Below are positions 38,067 to 49,168 of a DNA stretch of 64,000 bases, in pieces. Made by a program: the position numbers and the translations under genes. The DNA lies in the NCBI GenBank assembly GCA_963726995.1, contig CAVSEP010000006.1:1116001-1180000 (forward strand). Direction: 5' to 3'. How positions within the stretch are numbered: position 1 is the first letter of the stretch; the number at the start of each line of letters is the position of its first letter. Under the pieces are notes generated by a model. That model saw only the letters and a list, made by a program, of their open reading frames with translations. It had not been told where the DNA came from and did no database searches. The stretch is from DAIDKA01 sp963726995. GTDB lineage: Bacteria > Pseudomonadota > Gammaproteobacteria > Steroidobacterales > Steroidobacteraceae.

Positions 38067-38804
38067 TCACGACTTTCCGCCGGCGTTGGCGGAGGTGCCC
38101 GAGAGCTGTTGCGCCCGAGCAATGGCGAGGCTGCGCAGGCCGGCGGAAACAGCGCTGCGGGCATCACCCAGCCCGAGCTTGCCGGCATCGACCGCCGTCA
38201 CTTGCCCGAGGATCAGGCGGGCTTCATCGGCGTGCAGTTCGCCGAGTTTCACGGTGATGATGTCGCCGCGGGCGTCCGCGAACACCGTGAAGGGGAACGC
38301 GGTGTCCATGCCGAAGGCAGTCACGGCCGCCAGGCCGTCCTTTTCGCCCATGAGCTGCGGGTAGGTGATGCCGCGCGCCGCGGCGTACGGCAGCACGTCC
38401 TTCCGGAAGTCCACCGCGACGCCCACGATCTGCACGCTGTCGCCGCGCTGCTGGTGCAGGGCCTGCAGCAGCGGGATTTCGCGTCGGCAGGGCTCACACC
38501 AGGTGGCCCAGAAATTCAGCACCAGCGGGTGACCGCGATATTCGGCCAGATGGTGCACGGTGCCGTTGCTGTCCGGCAACGCCACCGTGTCCGGGAGCAT
38601 CAGCGGGGCCACCCCGCGGGTGCTGGTGGTCTGCGTCGGCGCCGAGGAAGGCGCGGAACCCTGCGGTGCGCTCAAGGTCGGTGGGGTGCTCTGGCGTACC
38701 GGCAGCGGGTGGTCGTGGAACACCATGTGGTACATCAGGAAACCGGCCGGTCCCGCGCCGGCGACCAGCACGATGCCCAGAATGATGCGCCCCGTCTGCG
38801 TCAT
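38067..38804 (-). CDS. TlpA-like thioredoxin-fold membrane protein
   Basis: 245 residues from ATG 38804. One N-terminal membrane helix (residues 7-27), a Ser/Thr/Pro linker, and a TlpA/ResA thioredoxin domain with WATWCEPCRRE active site and cis-Pro FPFTV. Periplasmic disulfide reductase or thiol-disulfide exchange protein. Its start overlaps the dsbD stop (ATGA), so it is probably a substrate of DsbD. The apparent 1027-residue fusion with DsbD is caused by a frame break in dsbD. Confidence 0.88.
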   Translation of the reverse strand: MTQTGRIILGIVLVAGAGPAGFLMYHMVFHDHPLPVRQSTPPTLSAPQGSAPSSAPTQTTSTRGVAPLMLPDTVALPDSNGTVHHLAEYRGHPLVLNFWATWCEPCRREIPLLQALHQQRGDSVQIVGVAVDFRKDVLPYAAARGITYPQLMGEKDGLAAVTAFGMDTAFPFTVFADARGDIITVKLGELHADEARLILGQVTAVDAGKLGLGDARSAVSAGLRSLAIARAQQLSGTSANAGGKS

Positions 38805-40190
38805 GAGCGCGCCGCCGCGCCGCCGGCCACTGCCTTGGCGCTCAAAGCCGCGAATTCCGGCGCCTTCATGAAGCCGACCACGCGAAAGGGTGCCCGTTCC
38901 CGGCCATCCAGCGCCGTAGAAGGCAATGGTGGGGGGGCCGACGATTCCGAATCGTTTCATCAAGGCTTGGTCATCCGTGTCATTGGCCGTGACGTTGGCG
39001 CGCAGCAGCACCACATCCTTGAGTGTCGCCTGAACGGCCGGATCCGTGAAGGTGTACTTCTCCATTTCCTTGCAGGAGACGCACCAGTCCGCATAGAAGT
39101 CGAGCATCACGGCCTGGCCCCTGCCCTGGGCCTGCGTGACCTCCCGATCCAGGTCGCCGGAAGATTTGATGGTGCGGAAGGCCAGTTCGGCGTGCTTGGC
39201 CGACAATGCCGGCAGCGGCGCCAGCGGATCCGTGCCGCCCAGCCGGGAACCCGCGATCAGCACCAGGGCGTAGGCACCGGCCGCCACCGCGACGGTGCGC
39301 ACCAGCAGGGGCAGCTGACGAATATTGCGTGCGCCGCGCCACAGTATCCCGGCAGCGACCGCGGCGGGCACTGCCCACAGCAGCAGCACCAGTCCCGGCG
39401 GCGTGATCCTGGCCAGCATCCAGGCGGCGACGCCGAGCATCATGGCGCCGAACAGCTGCTTGATGGTGTCCATCCATGCGCCCGCCTTGGGCAGCAGCTT
39501 GCCCTGGGAGGCGCCGACGATCAGCAGCGGCGCACCCATGCCAAGGCTCAGGGAAAACAGTGCGATGGCGCCGCGCACGATGTTGCCGCTCTGGCCGATC
39601 ACGACGAAGGTGGCGACCAGCGGCGGTGCCACGCAGGTGGTCACGATCAGCGCCGAGAGGGCGCCCATGATCACCACGCCGCCGAAGCTGCCGGCCGTCT
39701 GACGGTTGCTCACCGCGCTCAGGCGCGTCTGGATGGCCGCCGGCATCTGGATGGTGAACAGCCCCAGCATCGACAGCGCGAGTACCACGAACAGCGCCGA
39801 AAACAGCACGATGATCCAGGCCTGCTGGAACATGGCCTGCACATGACTGCCGGCCGCCGCCACGGCGATGCCTGCCAGTGTGTAGGTAAAGGCCATGCCC
39901 AGCACATAGCTCAGCGACAGCAGGAAGGCCCGCATGGTCGTCACGTTGGCGCCGTGTCCGGCGATGATGCCCGAGAGAATGGGCACCATCGGCAGTACGC
40001 ACGGCGTCAGGGCGAGCAGCAGCCCCGAACCGAAGAACGAGGCAATCACCAGCAGCAGATTGCCGTTGCGGATGAAGTTGGCCTTCTGGTCCTGCTCGGA
40101 CACGAAGGCGCCATCGCCCCCGTTGCCCGCCGCCGCGCCGCCCGTGCCGGCCGGTGCCGCCGCATTGCTACCGGCGCCGCCGGCGCCGGT

Positions 40191-40547
40191 CGGCGGCAGG
40201 GAGACCGACAGTGTCTTGGTGATCGGCGCGTAGCACAGCCCGGCGTGCGCGCAGCCCTGGTAGGTCACCGCCACCGCCACATCCAGTTTGCCCGCACCCC
40301 CGGGCCGGGCCACCGGCAGGGTGGCGTGGATGCTGCGGTGGTAGATCTGCTGCGCGCCGAAGTACTCGTCGCTGTGATCCTCACCCTGGGGCAGGCCGAG
40401 GGCACCCAGCTGCACCGGGCTGTCGGTCTTCACGTGAATGCGGTTGCGATACAGGTAGTAGCCGTCGGCGATCTGCCAGTCGAGGGCGATGCTGTCGGGA
40501 CCCGCGACGCTCGCCCCCACCTGAAAGGCCTGGTCGGGGTTCAGGAA
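40191..40547 (-). repeat. Second nDsbD domain copy
   Basis: Residues 202-320 of DsbD. By eye roughly 60 percent identical to the copy at 40599-40949, including LDWQIA, DEYFG, QQIYH and TYQGCA segments, so a tandem intragenic duplication. Confidence 0.85.
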
Positions 40548-40598
40548 TTTCGGTTGATCGGTGGCCGCGCTCGCGCCGCCGCCCGCGGCGGCGGCAGG

Positions 40599-40949
40599 CG
40601 GCAGGCTGACCAGCAGGGTCTTGGTGATCGGCGGATAGCACAGCCCGATTTCGGCGCAACCCTGGTAGGTCACGTCCACGGGCACGCTGACCTCACCGCT
40701 GCCGCTCGGACGCATGACCGGCAGGGTGGCGCTGACCGCGTGGTGATAGATCTGCTGCTCGCCGAAGTATTCGTCGCTGTGGCGCTCGCCCTCGGGCAGC
40801 GCCAGCGCGCCCACCGCCACCGCGCCGGTCGCCTTCACCTTGAAGTGGCTGCGATACAGGTAGCAGCCTTGCGCGATCTGCCAGTCGAGGCGAATGCTGT
40901 CCGGTCCCGCGGCGCCGGCCGTCAGCTGGAAGGCCTGGTCGGCGAGAAA
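40599..40949 (-). repeat. First nDsbD domain copy
   Basis: Residues 68-184 of DsbD, the partner of 40191-40547. It has an additional Cys (QGCYLYR, residue 96) where the second copy has Tyr. Confidence 0.85.
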
Positions 40950-41146
40950 AGGCTGATGGGCGCAGTCATGGGTGGAATTGAGTACCGCCGACATTGCACC
41001 CGGGCTGAGCGCCCCGCCTTGCGCCGAGCCGTGCGTGACTGCGGCGGCGGCGGAATTCTGGGCCTGGGCCGCGGCGAGGGGCAGCAGGGCGAGAACGGGC
41101 AGCAGCAGCGCTGCGATGCGCAGGACGCGGTGCGAGTGGCGGACTG

Positions 41147-41527
41147 TCATGGTGAGTGCACGCTCGGTGAAGGTTTATCGGCGGTGACGTCAGCGGTGGC
41201 GGCGGCAAGCCAGCTCAGGTAGGGGCCGGAACCCAGCACCACCGGAACGGCGATAATCTCTGGTATTTCATACGGATGTAGTGCCCTGAGCCGCATTTCC
41301 AAAGCCTCGTAGCGGGCCCGGGTGGTCTTGATCACCAGCAGCCGTTCGGACTGCTCGCAAACCCGCCCTTCCCAGCGATAGACGGACATTCCCGCGCCCA
41401 ACTGATGGACACAGGCCGCCAGGCCTTCGTCGACCAAAATCCTAGCAATATCAAGCGCCACCGGTTCCCCAGGGCAGCTGGTCAGCACCAGGAGGGCGGC
41501 CGGATCCGGGACGGGCGGCAAGTTCAT
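41147..41527 (-). CDS. cutA: Divalent-cation tolerance protein CutA
   Basis: 126 residues, trimeric CutA1 fold. Family segments LTSCPGEPVALDIARILVDEGLAACV, YRWEGRVCEQSE, LLVIKTTRARYEALE and HPYEIPEIIAVPV. Originally linked to copper sensitivity in E. coli, where cutA-dsbD are also adjacent. The stop overlaps the dsbD start (ATGA-type). Confidence 0.94.
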   Translation of the reverse strand: MNLPPVPDPAALLVLTSCPGEPVALDIARILVDEGLAACVHQLGAGMSVYRWEGRVCEQSERLLVIKTTRARYEALEMRLRALHPYEIPEIIAVPVVLGSGPYLSWLAAATADVTADKPSPSVHSP

Positions 41528-41575
41528 TGAGAATACCTTTGAGGGGACCGCCGGAGACCGAAAATCCTTTCCCGA

Positions 41576-41601
41576 CTTGAATTCTGACAGCGCGCCCCTA
41601 T
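41576..41601 (+). promoter_or_regulatory. Sigma32-type heat-shock promoter of groESL
   Basis: CTTGAA at 41576-41581, 13 bases, then CCCCTAT at 41595-41601, close to the E. coli sigma32 consensus CTTGAAA and CCCCATNT. It is the only such match in the cutA-groES gap. Confidence 0.75.
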
Positions 41602-41603
41602 CA

Positions 41604-41630
41604 TTAGCAGCCGTCAGGGTAGAGTGCTAA
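41604..41630. promoter_or_regulatory. CIRCE operator (HrcA site)
   Basis: TTAGCAGCC (41604-41612), nine bases, GAGTGCTAA (41622-41630). The consensus is TTAGCACTC-N9-GAGTGCTAA: the right half matches 9/9 and the left 6/9, with the correct spacing. It lies just downstream of the sigma32-like promoter, where HrcA would block transcription of groES-groEL. Confidence 0.85.
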
Positions 41631-41690
41631 CAGCTACCCGGCTCAATTTTATCCCATTTAAGTCAAATAGCTTCTCAAGGAGCGATATCC

Positions 41691-41984
41691 ATGAAGATCC
41701 GTCCTCTTCATGACCGCGTCATCGTGAAACGTCTGGAAGAAGAACGTCTTTCTCCCGGCGGCATCGTGATCCCTGATTCTGCGGCCGAAAAGCCGGTTCA
41801 GGGAAAGATCATGGCGGTCGGCAAAGGCAAGATTCTCGAAGACGGGACCGTCCGTCCGCTGGACGTCAAGGTCGGCGACAGGATCCTGTTCGGCAAGTAC
41901 AGCGGAACAGAGGTCAAGATCGACGGCGATGAACTGGTGGTCATGCGTGAAGAAGACGTCATGGCCATTTTCGAAGCCAAGTAA
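41691..41984 (+). CDS. groS: Co-chaperonin GroES
   Basis: 97 residues. MKIRPLHDRVIVKRLEEER start, mobile loop ERLSPGGIVIPDSA, dome segment and C-terminal EEDVMAIFEAK. Caps GroEL. AAGGAG 8 bases before the ATG; 12 bases to groEL. Confidence 0.98.
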   Translation: MKIRPLHDRVIVKRLEEERLSPGGIVIPDSAAEKPVQGKIMAVGKGKILEDGTVRPLDVKVGDRILFGKYSGTEVKIDGDELVVMREEDVMAIFEAK

Positions 41985-41996
41985 GGATCAAAGATC

Positions 41997-43640
<1,644 letters not shown>

Positions 43641-43704
43641 ATGTCTTAATGAGACTTGGCATGCGGAAGCCGTAATATATGCACCGTATGCTGATCGAAT
43701 GGAG

Positions 43705-43730
43705 GGGTCGCAGGCGCAAGCCTGCGACCC
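43705..43730 (+). other. Long perfect hairpin after groEL
   Basis: GGGTCGCAGGC (43705-43715) pairs along 11 bp with GCCTGCGACCC (43720-43730) around a GCAA tetraloop (GNRA). No T-run follows. Probably stabilises the groESL mRNA 3' end or is part of a small RNA; the true terminator is 50 bases further. Confidence 0.6.
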
Positions 43731-43777
43731 GTCCGTGAAAGACGCGGATCAAGACCCCCCAATTCCGCGCAATATTC

Positions 43778-43804
43778 AAACCCCGCTTCGGCGGGGTTTT
43801 TTTT
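43778..43804 (+). terminator. Rho-independent terminator of groESL
   Basis: AAA CCCCGC (43781-43786) TTCG loop GCGGGG (43791-43796) followed by eight T. A UUCG-closed hairpin with a U-run, a textbook intrinsic terminator. Confidence 0.96.
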
Positions 43805-43840
43805 GACCGCGAATCGCCCGCGGCTTATTGTGCGCGCCGC

Positions 43841-46679
43841 ATGAACACACCGAAGCTGATCAGCCTGCCGCAGTCGGCTTCGCTGCGCGTGCAGCGCTCG
43901 GTACCGCTGGTGGCCGAAGCCAGCAGCTTCGTGGTCGAGGCCTGCGAGCGCGATCCTGCCCTGCTGGCCTCGCTGATCGACAGCGGAGATCTGGAGGCGG
44001 CCTTGCCCGCCGATGCGGTCGGATTCCTGGCGGCGCGCGCTCCGGTCTGGCCGCCCGGGGAGGCACCGGAGGAAGCGGCCCTGATGGCGGCGCTGCGTCG
44101 CTGGCGCACCCGTGAAATGGTGCGCCTGGCCTGGCGGGATCTGGCCGGGTTCGCGGCCATCGGCGAGACGCTGCTGGAACAGTCGGCCTTCGCCGAATGC
44201 GCGATCCGCCAGGCCTACCAGCAGGCGCGGCGGATCCTCGAGGCACGCCATGGCGTGGCGCGCTCGGCGGCCGGTGTCGCGCAGGAACTCATCGTCGTCG
44301 GCATGGGCAAGTTGGGGGGAGGCGAGCTGAATTTCTCCTCCGACATCGACCTGGTGTTCCTGTTTCCCGAACACGGTGAGAGCGACGGCCCGCGCCCGCT
44401 CGCCAATGAGGATTTCTTCACGCGCCTGGGGCAGCTGCTGATCCGGCTGCTCGAGACCCGCACGCCGCAAGGCTACCTGTTCCGGGTGGACATGCGACTG
44501 CGGCCGTTCGGCGACAGCGGCGCGCTGGTGGCCAGCTTCGGTGCCTTCGAGGACTACCTGCAGGGGCAGGGCCGCGATTGGGAACGCTACGCGTGGGTCA
44601 AGGCGCGACCCATGACGGGACACGCCGAATACGCGCGCATCTACGACAGCGCCGTGCGGCCCTTCGTCTACCGGCGTTACCTGGACTACGGCGTGTTCGA
44701 AAGCCTGCGTGACATGAAGGCGATGATCGAGCGCGAGGTGGAACGGCGCGACCTGCGAGGCAACGTGAAGCTCGGCCCCGGCGGCATTCGCGAAATCGAG
44801 TTTCTGGCGCAATCGCTGCAGCTGATTCGCGGGGGTCGGGAGCCGTGGCTGCGCACTCCCTCGCTGCTGAAGGTGCTGCCGCTGCTGGACCGCAACCGGC
44901 TGCTCGCCGCCGGGCGCCGCGGCGCAGTTGCGGGCGGCCTACGAGTTCCTGCGGCTGATCGAGAACCGGCTGCAGGAACGCGCCGATGAACAGACCCATA
45001 CGCTGCCCGAGGATCCGCGCCTGCAGGCGAGCCTCGCCCGGGCGATGGGCCTCAGCGACTGGCAGGCGCTGCTGAGCCGGCTCGATGCGCATCGCGCCTG
45101 CGTCAGCCGGCATTTTCAGGCGGTGGTGTTCGGCGCGGCGGCGCCGGCCGCGGCGGGGGAGGTTTCGATCGATCTTGAGTCCCCGAATGCGGCGCCGGAT
45201 GAGGGGGCGCTCACCGCCACGCTGTCGCACCTGGGATGGACGGGCGAGCCGCAGCGGGCAGTGCAGCGGCTGTCGCAGCTGCGGGGTGCGGGCTTCGTGC
45301 ACCGCCTGGACAGCGCGGGCCGCCGGCGACTGCAGGCACTGCTGCCCCAGCTGCTGGCACTCATCGCCCGGGTCGCCGAGCCCGATGCCACGCTCGAGCG
45401 GGTCATTTCGATCATTGAAGCCATCGGCAAGCGCTCGGCGTACTACGCCCTGCTCAATGAGCGCGCCGATGCGCGCGCCCGGCTGGTGCAGGTCTGCGGC
45501 TACGGGGAATTCCTGGCACGACAGATCGCGGCCAATCCGCTGCTGCTCGATGAACTCATCGACGAGCGGCTCTTCGAGGCCCTGCCCGGACGCGAACAGC
45601 TGCGGCAGGAACTGGACCTGCAGGTCGATCCGCTGCAGGAGGAGGATCCGCAGGTGCAGGTCGAGGCGTTGCGGCACTTCCAGCAGGCCGCGGTGTTTCG
45701 GGTCGCCGTGGCGGATCTTTCCGGACGACTGCCGCTGATGCAGGTCAGCGACCGGCTCACGGAGATTGCCGAGCTCATCATCCAGCGGGTCATCGACCTG
45801 TCGCTGCGGCAGATCGGCGCGCAGTGGGGAGTGCCGATGTGCGGCGACGGCGCCGCCCGGCGCCCGGTGGCGATCTGCGTCATCGGCTACGGCAAGCTGG
45901 GCGGGTGGGAACTGGGCTACGGTTCGGATCTGGACGTGGTCTTCCTGCACGACTCCGAGGGCGATCGGCAGGAGACCGAGGCGGCCGGCGAGAATGGCCG
46001 CAGCATCGACAACCAGGTGTTCTTCGTGCGCCTGGCGCAGCGCATCCTGCATCTGCTCACCATGCACTCGGCGGCCGGCAGGCTCTATGAAGTGGATGTC
46101 CGGCTGCGCCCCAGCGGCAAAGGCGGCCTGCTGGTGACCAGCCTCGCCGCGTTCGCCGAATACCAGCAGCGTGAGGCCTGGACCTGGGAGCATCAGGCGC
46201 TGCTGCACGCGCGCGCCGTGGCGGGCGAGCCGGCGCTGCGCGCGCGCTTCGAAACCGTGCGCGTCGAGGTGCTGCGCCATCATGTCAAACGCGATGGCCT
46301 GCGGGCCGAGGTGCGCCGGATGCGCGAACGCATGCGCCGCGAACTCTCGCGCAGCGCACCCGGCCAGTTCGACATCAAGCAGGATGCGGGCGGGGTCGCC
46401 GATATCGAATTCCTCGCGCAGTACTGGGCGCTGGCCTGGGCGCTGCGCTATCCGCCGCTGGTCATGTTCTCGGACACCATCCGCCAGTTGGAATCGGTGG
46501 CCTCGGCCAATCTGGTGCCGCAGGCCACCGTGGACGTGCTGACCGCGGCCTATCGGGCCTATCGGGAGCGTACCCACCGCATGTCGCTCGAAGGTGGTGC
46601 GAACGTGGTCCCGGAGGAACAGTTCGCAGCGCAGCGGGCCGCGGTGAGTGCGATCTGGCAGTCGGCCATGGTGGACTGA
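43841..46679 (+). pseudogene. glnE: Glutamine synthetase adenylyltransferase/removase GlnE, one frame break
   Basis: Adenylylates and de-adenylylates glutamine synthetase under PII control. N-terminal removase domain with GMGKLGGGELNFSSDIDLVF, the linker, then C-terminal adenylyltransferase domain with GYGKLGGWELGYGSDLDVVFLHD. Near 44917 an extra base separates LLDRNRLLAAG from AQLRAAYEFLRLIENRLQE; removing it gives 945 residues against 946 in E. coli. Both halves are otherwise intact and well conserved. Sequence error is likely; if real, the two domains would be separate polypeptides. Confidence 0.9.
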
Positions 46680-46711
46680 AGGCACCACGGATCGCGTATA
46701 ATCGGCGCGCC

Positions 46712-46909
46712 ATGCCAGCCACGACGAAAGCGCTGATCCAGCCGAATGCGCAGAACCAGTACGAGGTCTCCTCGAGCGATCTGCCGCTTTCCTGTCCGAT
46801 GCCGGAAATGTACCTGTGGAATTCCCATCCGCGGGTGTATCTCGCCATCGAATCCACCGGTTGGGCCAAGTGCCCGTACTGCGGCGCCGAGTACACGCTC
46901 AAGGGTTGA
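46712..46909 (+). CDS. Zinc-finger domain protein (CHCC type)
   Basis: 65 residues with a zf-CHCC pattern (SCPMPEMYLWNSHPRVYLAI...AKCPYCGAEY): Cys, His, and a C-terminal CPYC pair. These small proteins are widespread in proteobacteria and resemble the mitochondrial complex I subunit NDUFS6; bacterial role unknown. Located 32 bases after glnE, same strand. Confidence 0.85.
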   Translation: MPATTKALIQPNAQNQYEVSSSDLPLSCPMPEMYLWNSHPRVYLAIESTGWAKCPYCGAEYTLKG

Positions 46910-46919
46910 GCGGCTCCGG

Positions 46920-47312
46920 CTAGCGGTAGGGCTGGTAGGATTTTTCCTCGACGATGCGCGAGCCCAGCGCGATGTTCACGCGCTTCTTGAGCGCCGCGCG
47001 TTCGTCGTTGCGGTGGTACACGGCGCGCGCCAGCTCGATGAACTCCTGATCGAAGCTGCGGGCCGCCTCCTTTTCGCGGATCCGGTCCTCGATGTCCCAG
47101 AGCTGCTCGTTGACGGCCTGCAGCGCCTGCTCGTCCGCGACCACCTGCCGCGTGGCCGCCCCGAGGGTTGCCCAGGTGCGCTCCAGCAGTTCGAGTTCGA
47201 GCCGCACGTTCGCCACCTTCGCGGCATCGCTCATGCGCCGGTTCTTGATTCTCAAGATGGTGATCTTGTCGAGCAGCTCGCCGGGCGAGACGGGTACCTG
47301 CAGTTCTGTCAT
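46920..47312 (-). CDS. DUF6165 family protein
   Basis: 130 residues, helical, beginning VSPGELLDKITILRIKNRRM and ending ALGSRIVEEKSYQPY, a conserved pattern often found beside LPS glycosyltransferases. No catalytic motif is visible. It follows the heptosyltransferase gene by 3 bases, so it may have an accessory role in LPS assembly (inference). Confidence 0.75.
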   Translation of the reverse strand: MTELQVPVSPGELLDKITILRIKNRRMSDAAKVANVRLELELLERTWATLGAATRQVVADEQALQAVNEQLWDIEDRIREKEAARSFDQEFIELARAVYHRNDERAALKKRVNIALGSRIVEEKSYQPYR

Positions 47313-47315
47313 GGC

Positions 47316-48359
47316 CTAGGATCCTACCAAGGCGTCGAGTCGCGCGGTGACCTGCGGCACCTCGATCAGGTCCATGACGCCGGGAACCTCGATCTTCGTG
47401 GTCCAGGGCAGGGCCTCGGCCGGGCGGCCCTTGAAGCGCGCGGCGGCCGCGGGATAGGCATTCACGCACCAGTTGCGCGCCAGGTAGGGACCGGTCCGCT
47501 CCGGGTTGGTGGCTGCGTACAGGCCGATCACGGGGGTGCCGACCATGGTGGCCATGTGCACCGGCCCGGAATCCGGGCTCAGCAGCACCGTCGCCCGCTT
47601 GAGCAGGGCCAGCAACTGGGGCAGGGAGTCCGCGCCGATGCGGTTGGCGATGCGGCTGCGGACATGGCGCAGGATCGCCGCGCCCATCTGCCGCTCGACC
47701 TCGCTGGGAGCGCCACACAGCAGCACCTGCATGCCGTGCGCCCGCACGGCGTGATCCGCCACCGCGGCGTAGCGTTCCGCGCTCCAGTTGCGCAGCGTGT
47801 GGCTGGAGCAGGGGCTGATGATGAGCGTGCGGGTGCCATCCGGGATCAGCTGCACGGCCGCGGCCACCGCTGCTTCGGGTACCGGGACGTCCCAGCGCAG
47901 CAGGCGCTCGTGCACTCCGAGCGCGGCGGCGAAGCCGAAGAAGCTGTCCTGGACGTGCTCGCGGCTGTGCGCGGCGATTCGGCGGTTGGTGAACAACCAC
48001 TGCAGCTCCCGCGCGCGGGGCCGGTCGAATCCGAGTTTGACGCGCGCCCGTATCTGCCGGGCGATGAGGCTGGCCCGCAATGCCAGCTGCATGTGCAGCA
48101 GCACATCGAAACGCTGCGCCGCAAGCTGCGTGCGCAGCTGCCGGCTTGCGCTGCGGTCGCGCTTGTCGACGGTGATAAACTCCACGCCGGGCAAAGCGCT
48201 CATCAGCCTGGCTTCGAGTGATCCGATCACCCAGGTGAATCGGGCCGCGGGCCAGGCGTGCTGCAGGGTGCGCAGCACGGGCACGACATGGCAGGTATCA
48301 CCAATGGCCGAGAGTCTTAGTATGCAGATGTTCTGCGGCGTCGAGATGGGACTCGGCAT
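47316..48359 (-). CDS. GT9-family heptosyltransferase
   Basis: 347 residues, GT-B fold. N-terminal ICILRLSAIGDTCHVVPVLRTLQ is the WaaC/WaaF start signature; the C-terminal nucleotide-sugar site has LLSPDSGPVHMATMVGTPVIGLYAATNPERTGP (split: SPDSGPVHMA and GLYAATNPERTGP). Transfers heptose from ADP-heptose to the LPS inner core on the cytosolic face of the inner membrane. Which position (I, II or other) is not decided from sequence alone. Confidence 0.88.
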   Translation of the reverse strand: MPSPISTPQNICILRLSAIGDTCHVVPVLRTLQHAWPAARFTWVIGSLEARLMSALPGVEFITVDKRDRSASRQLRTQLAAQRFDVLLHMQLALRASLIARQIRARVKLGFDRPRARELQWLFTNRRIAAHSREHVQDSFFGFAAALGVHERLLRWDVPVPEAAVAAAVQLIPDGTRTLIISPCSSHTLRNWSAERYAAVADHAVRAHGMQVLLCGAPSEVERQMGAAILRHVRSRIANRIGADSLPQLLALLKRATVLLSPDSGPVHMATMVGTPVIGLYAATNPERTGPYLARNWCVNAYPAAAARFKGRPAEALPWTTKIEVPGVMDLIEVPQVTARLDALVGS

Positions 48360-48368
48360 GGAGCGCGT

Positions 48369-49154
48369 GTGACTGGAAAGTGGCCGCTGGGGTCCGAGGT
48401 CCGGCGCAAGGTGCTTGCCGGCGGCGCCATGCTATATGACGCTTCCCGCGCGGGCAATTTGTCCGCCGAGGTGTTCGATCCCATGCTGCTGGCGCGGCGC
48501 GGCCAGATCGCCGGTGAAGCGCACGGGCGCGGCACGGCCTGGTTCCTGGCGGTGGACAGCCAGTCGTGGGTGCTGCGGCACTACCGGCGCGGCGGCCTGG
48601 TCAGCGGCCTGTCGCGCGATCGGTACTGGTGGCGGGGCGAGGAGCGCACCCGACCGTTCGCCGAGTGGCAGCTCACCTACCACCTGCATCGCGCGGGACT
48701 GCCGGTGCCCGCGCCCATCGCGGCGCGCTACAGCAAGCAGGGCTTCGGCTACCGCGGCGATCTCATCACCGAGCGTCTGCTGGATGTCTGGTCGCTGGCC
48801 CAGGCCCTGCAGGCCGCGCCCCTGTCGGTGCTGATCTGGATCGCGATCGGGCGCTGCCTGCGGCGCTTCCATGACCTGCGCGTGTGCCACGCGGACCTGA
48901 ATGCGCACAATATCCTCATCGGCCAGCATGATCCGCAGCAGGAGCGCATCTATCTGATCGATTTCGACCGCGGGAGCCTGCGCAAACCCGGCCTGTGGCA
49001 GGACGCGAATCTCGTGCGGCTGCGCCGCTCCCTGGAGAAGATCACCTGGGGACTGCCCGCCGAGCGCTTCACGGAGGACGACTGGCACGGCCTGCTCGAC
49101 GGCTATCAGCAGCAGCCGGCGCCGCCGCCGGGTCCGGCACCGGCGCCGGCGTAA
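48369..49154 (+). CDS. kdkA: 3-deoxy-D-manno-octulosonate kinase KdkA
   Basis: 261 residues from GTG 48369. Kinase-like fold with catalytic HADLNAHNILI and metal-binding IDFDRG, the KdkA/WaaP pattern. Phosphorylates Kdo of the inner core when there is a single Kdo. The Pro/Ala-rich tail (QQQPAPPPGPAPAPA) is unusual. Only 9 bases lie between its start and the divergent heptosyltransferase start, so promoters must overlap the coding ends. Confidence 0.9.
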   Translation: MTGKWPLGSEVRRKVLAGGAMLYDASRAGNLSAEVFDPMLLARRGQIAGEAHGRGTAWFLAVDSQSWVLRHYRRGGLVSGLSRDRYWWRGEERTRPFAEWQLTYHLHRAGLPVPAPIAARYSKQGFGYRGDLITERLLDVWSLAQALQAAPLSVLIWIAIGRCLRRFHDLRVCHADLNAHNILIGQHDPQQERIYLIDFDRGSLRKPGLWQDANLVRLRRSLEKITWGLPAERFTEDDWHGLLDGYQQQPAPPPGPAPAPA

Positions 49155-49168
49155 GGTTTGCAAACCGC

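Larger units (their letters stand above)
38801..41150 (-). pseudogene. dsbD: Thiol:disulfide interchange protein DsbD with duplicated N-terminal domain, one frame break
   Basis: Moves electrons from thioredoxin across the inner membrane. Signal peptide (1-30), two nDsbD-like domains (about 68-184 and 202-320, each with a Cys pair, C165/C171 and C300/C306, in TYQGC...GLCY), eight membrane helices (LTPCVLPMVPIL, C384; VTTCVAPPL), and C-terminal thioredoxin domain DWCVSCKEMEKYTF. Normal DsbD has one N-terminal domain. Near 38912 an extra G (GCTGGATGG for GCTGATGG) breaks the frame after TIAFYGA; the true frame continues GRERAPFRVVGFMKAPEF to a TGA overlapping tlpA. Restored length 782. Confidence 0.88.

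Noticed and set aside
38067..41150. A single 1027-residue DsbD-TlpA fusion protein
   Set aside because: The joined frame contains an unrelated stretch after TIAFYGA, while the proper DsbD C-terminus lies in another frame and ends in a TGA overlapping the TlpA ATG. A one-base insertion explains it.
38109..41222. 1037-codon plus-strand open frame opposite dsbD-tlpA
   Set aside because: Antisense shadow rich in Gly/Arg/Gln/His; DsbD and TlpA motifs are on the minus strand.
43841..46679. Programmed frameshifting in glnE (and dsbD)
   Set aside because: No slippery heptamer or conserved signal is seen, and the family is not known to use it; many other indels in this window favour error.
44598..46688. 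696-codon minus-strand open frame opposite glnE
   Set aside because: GlnE nucleotidyltransferase motifs are on the plus strand; this is a shadow.
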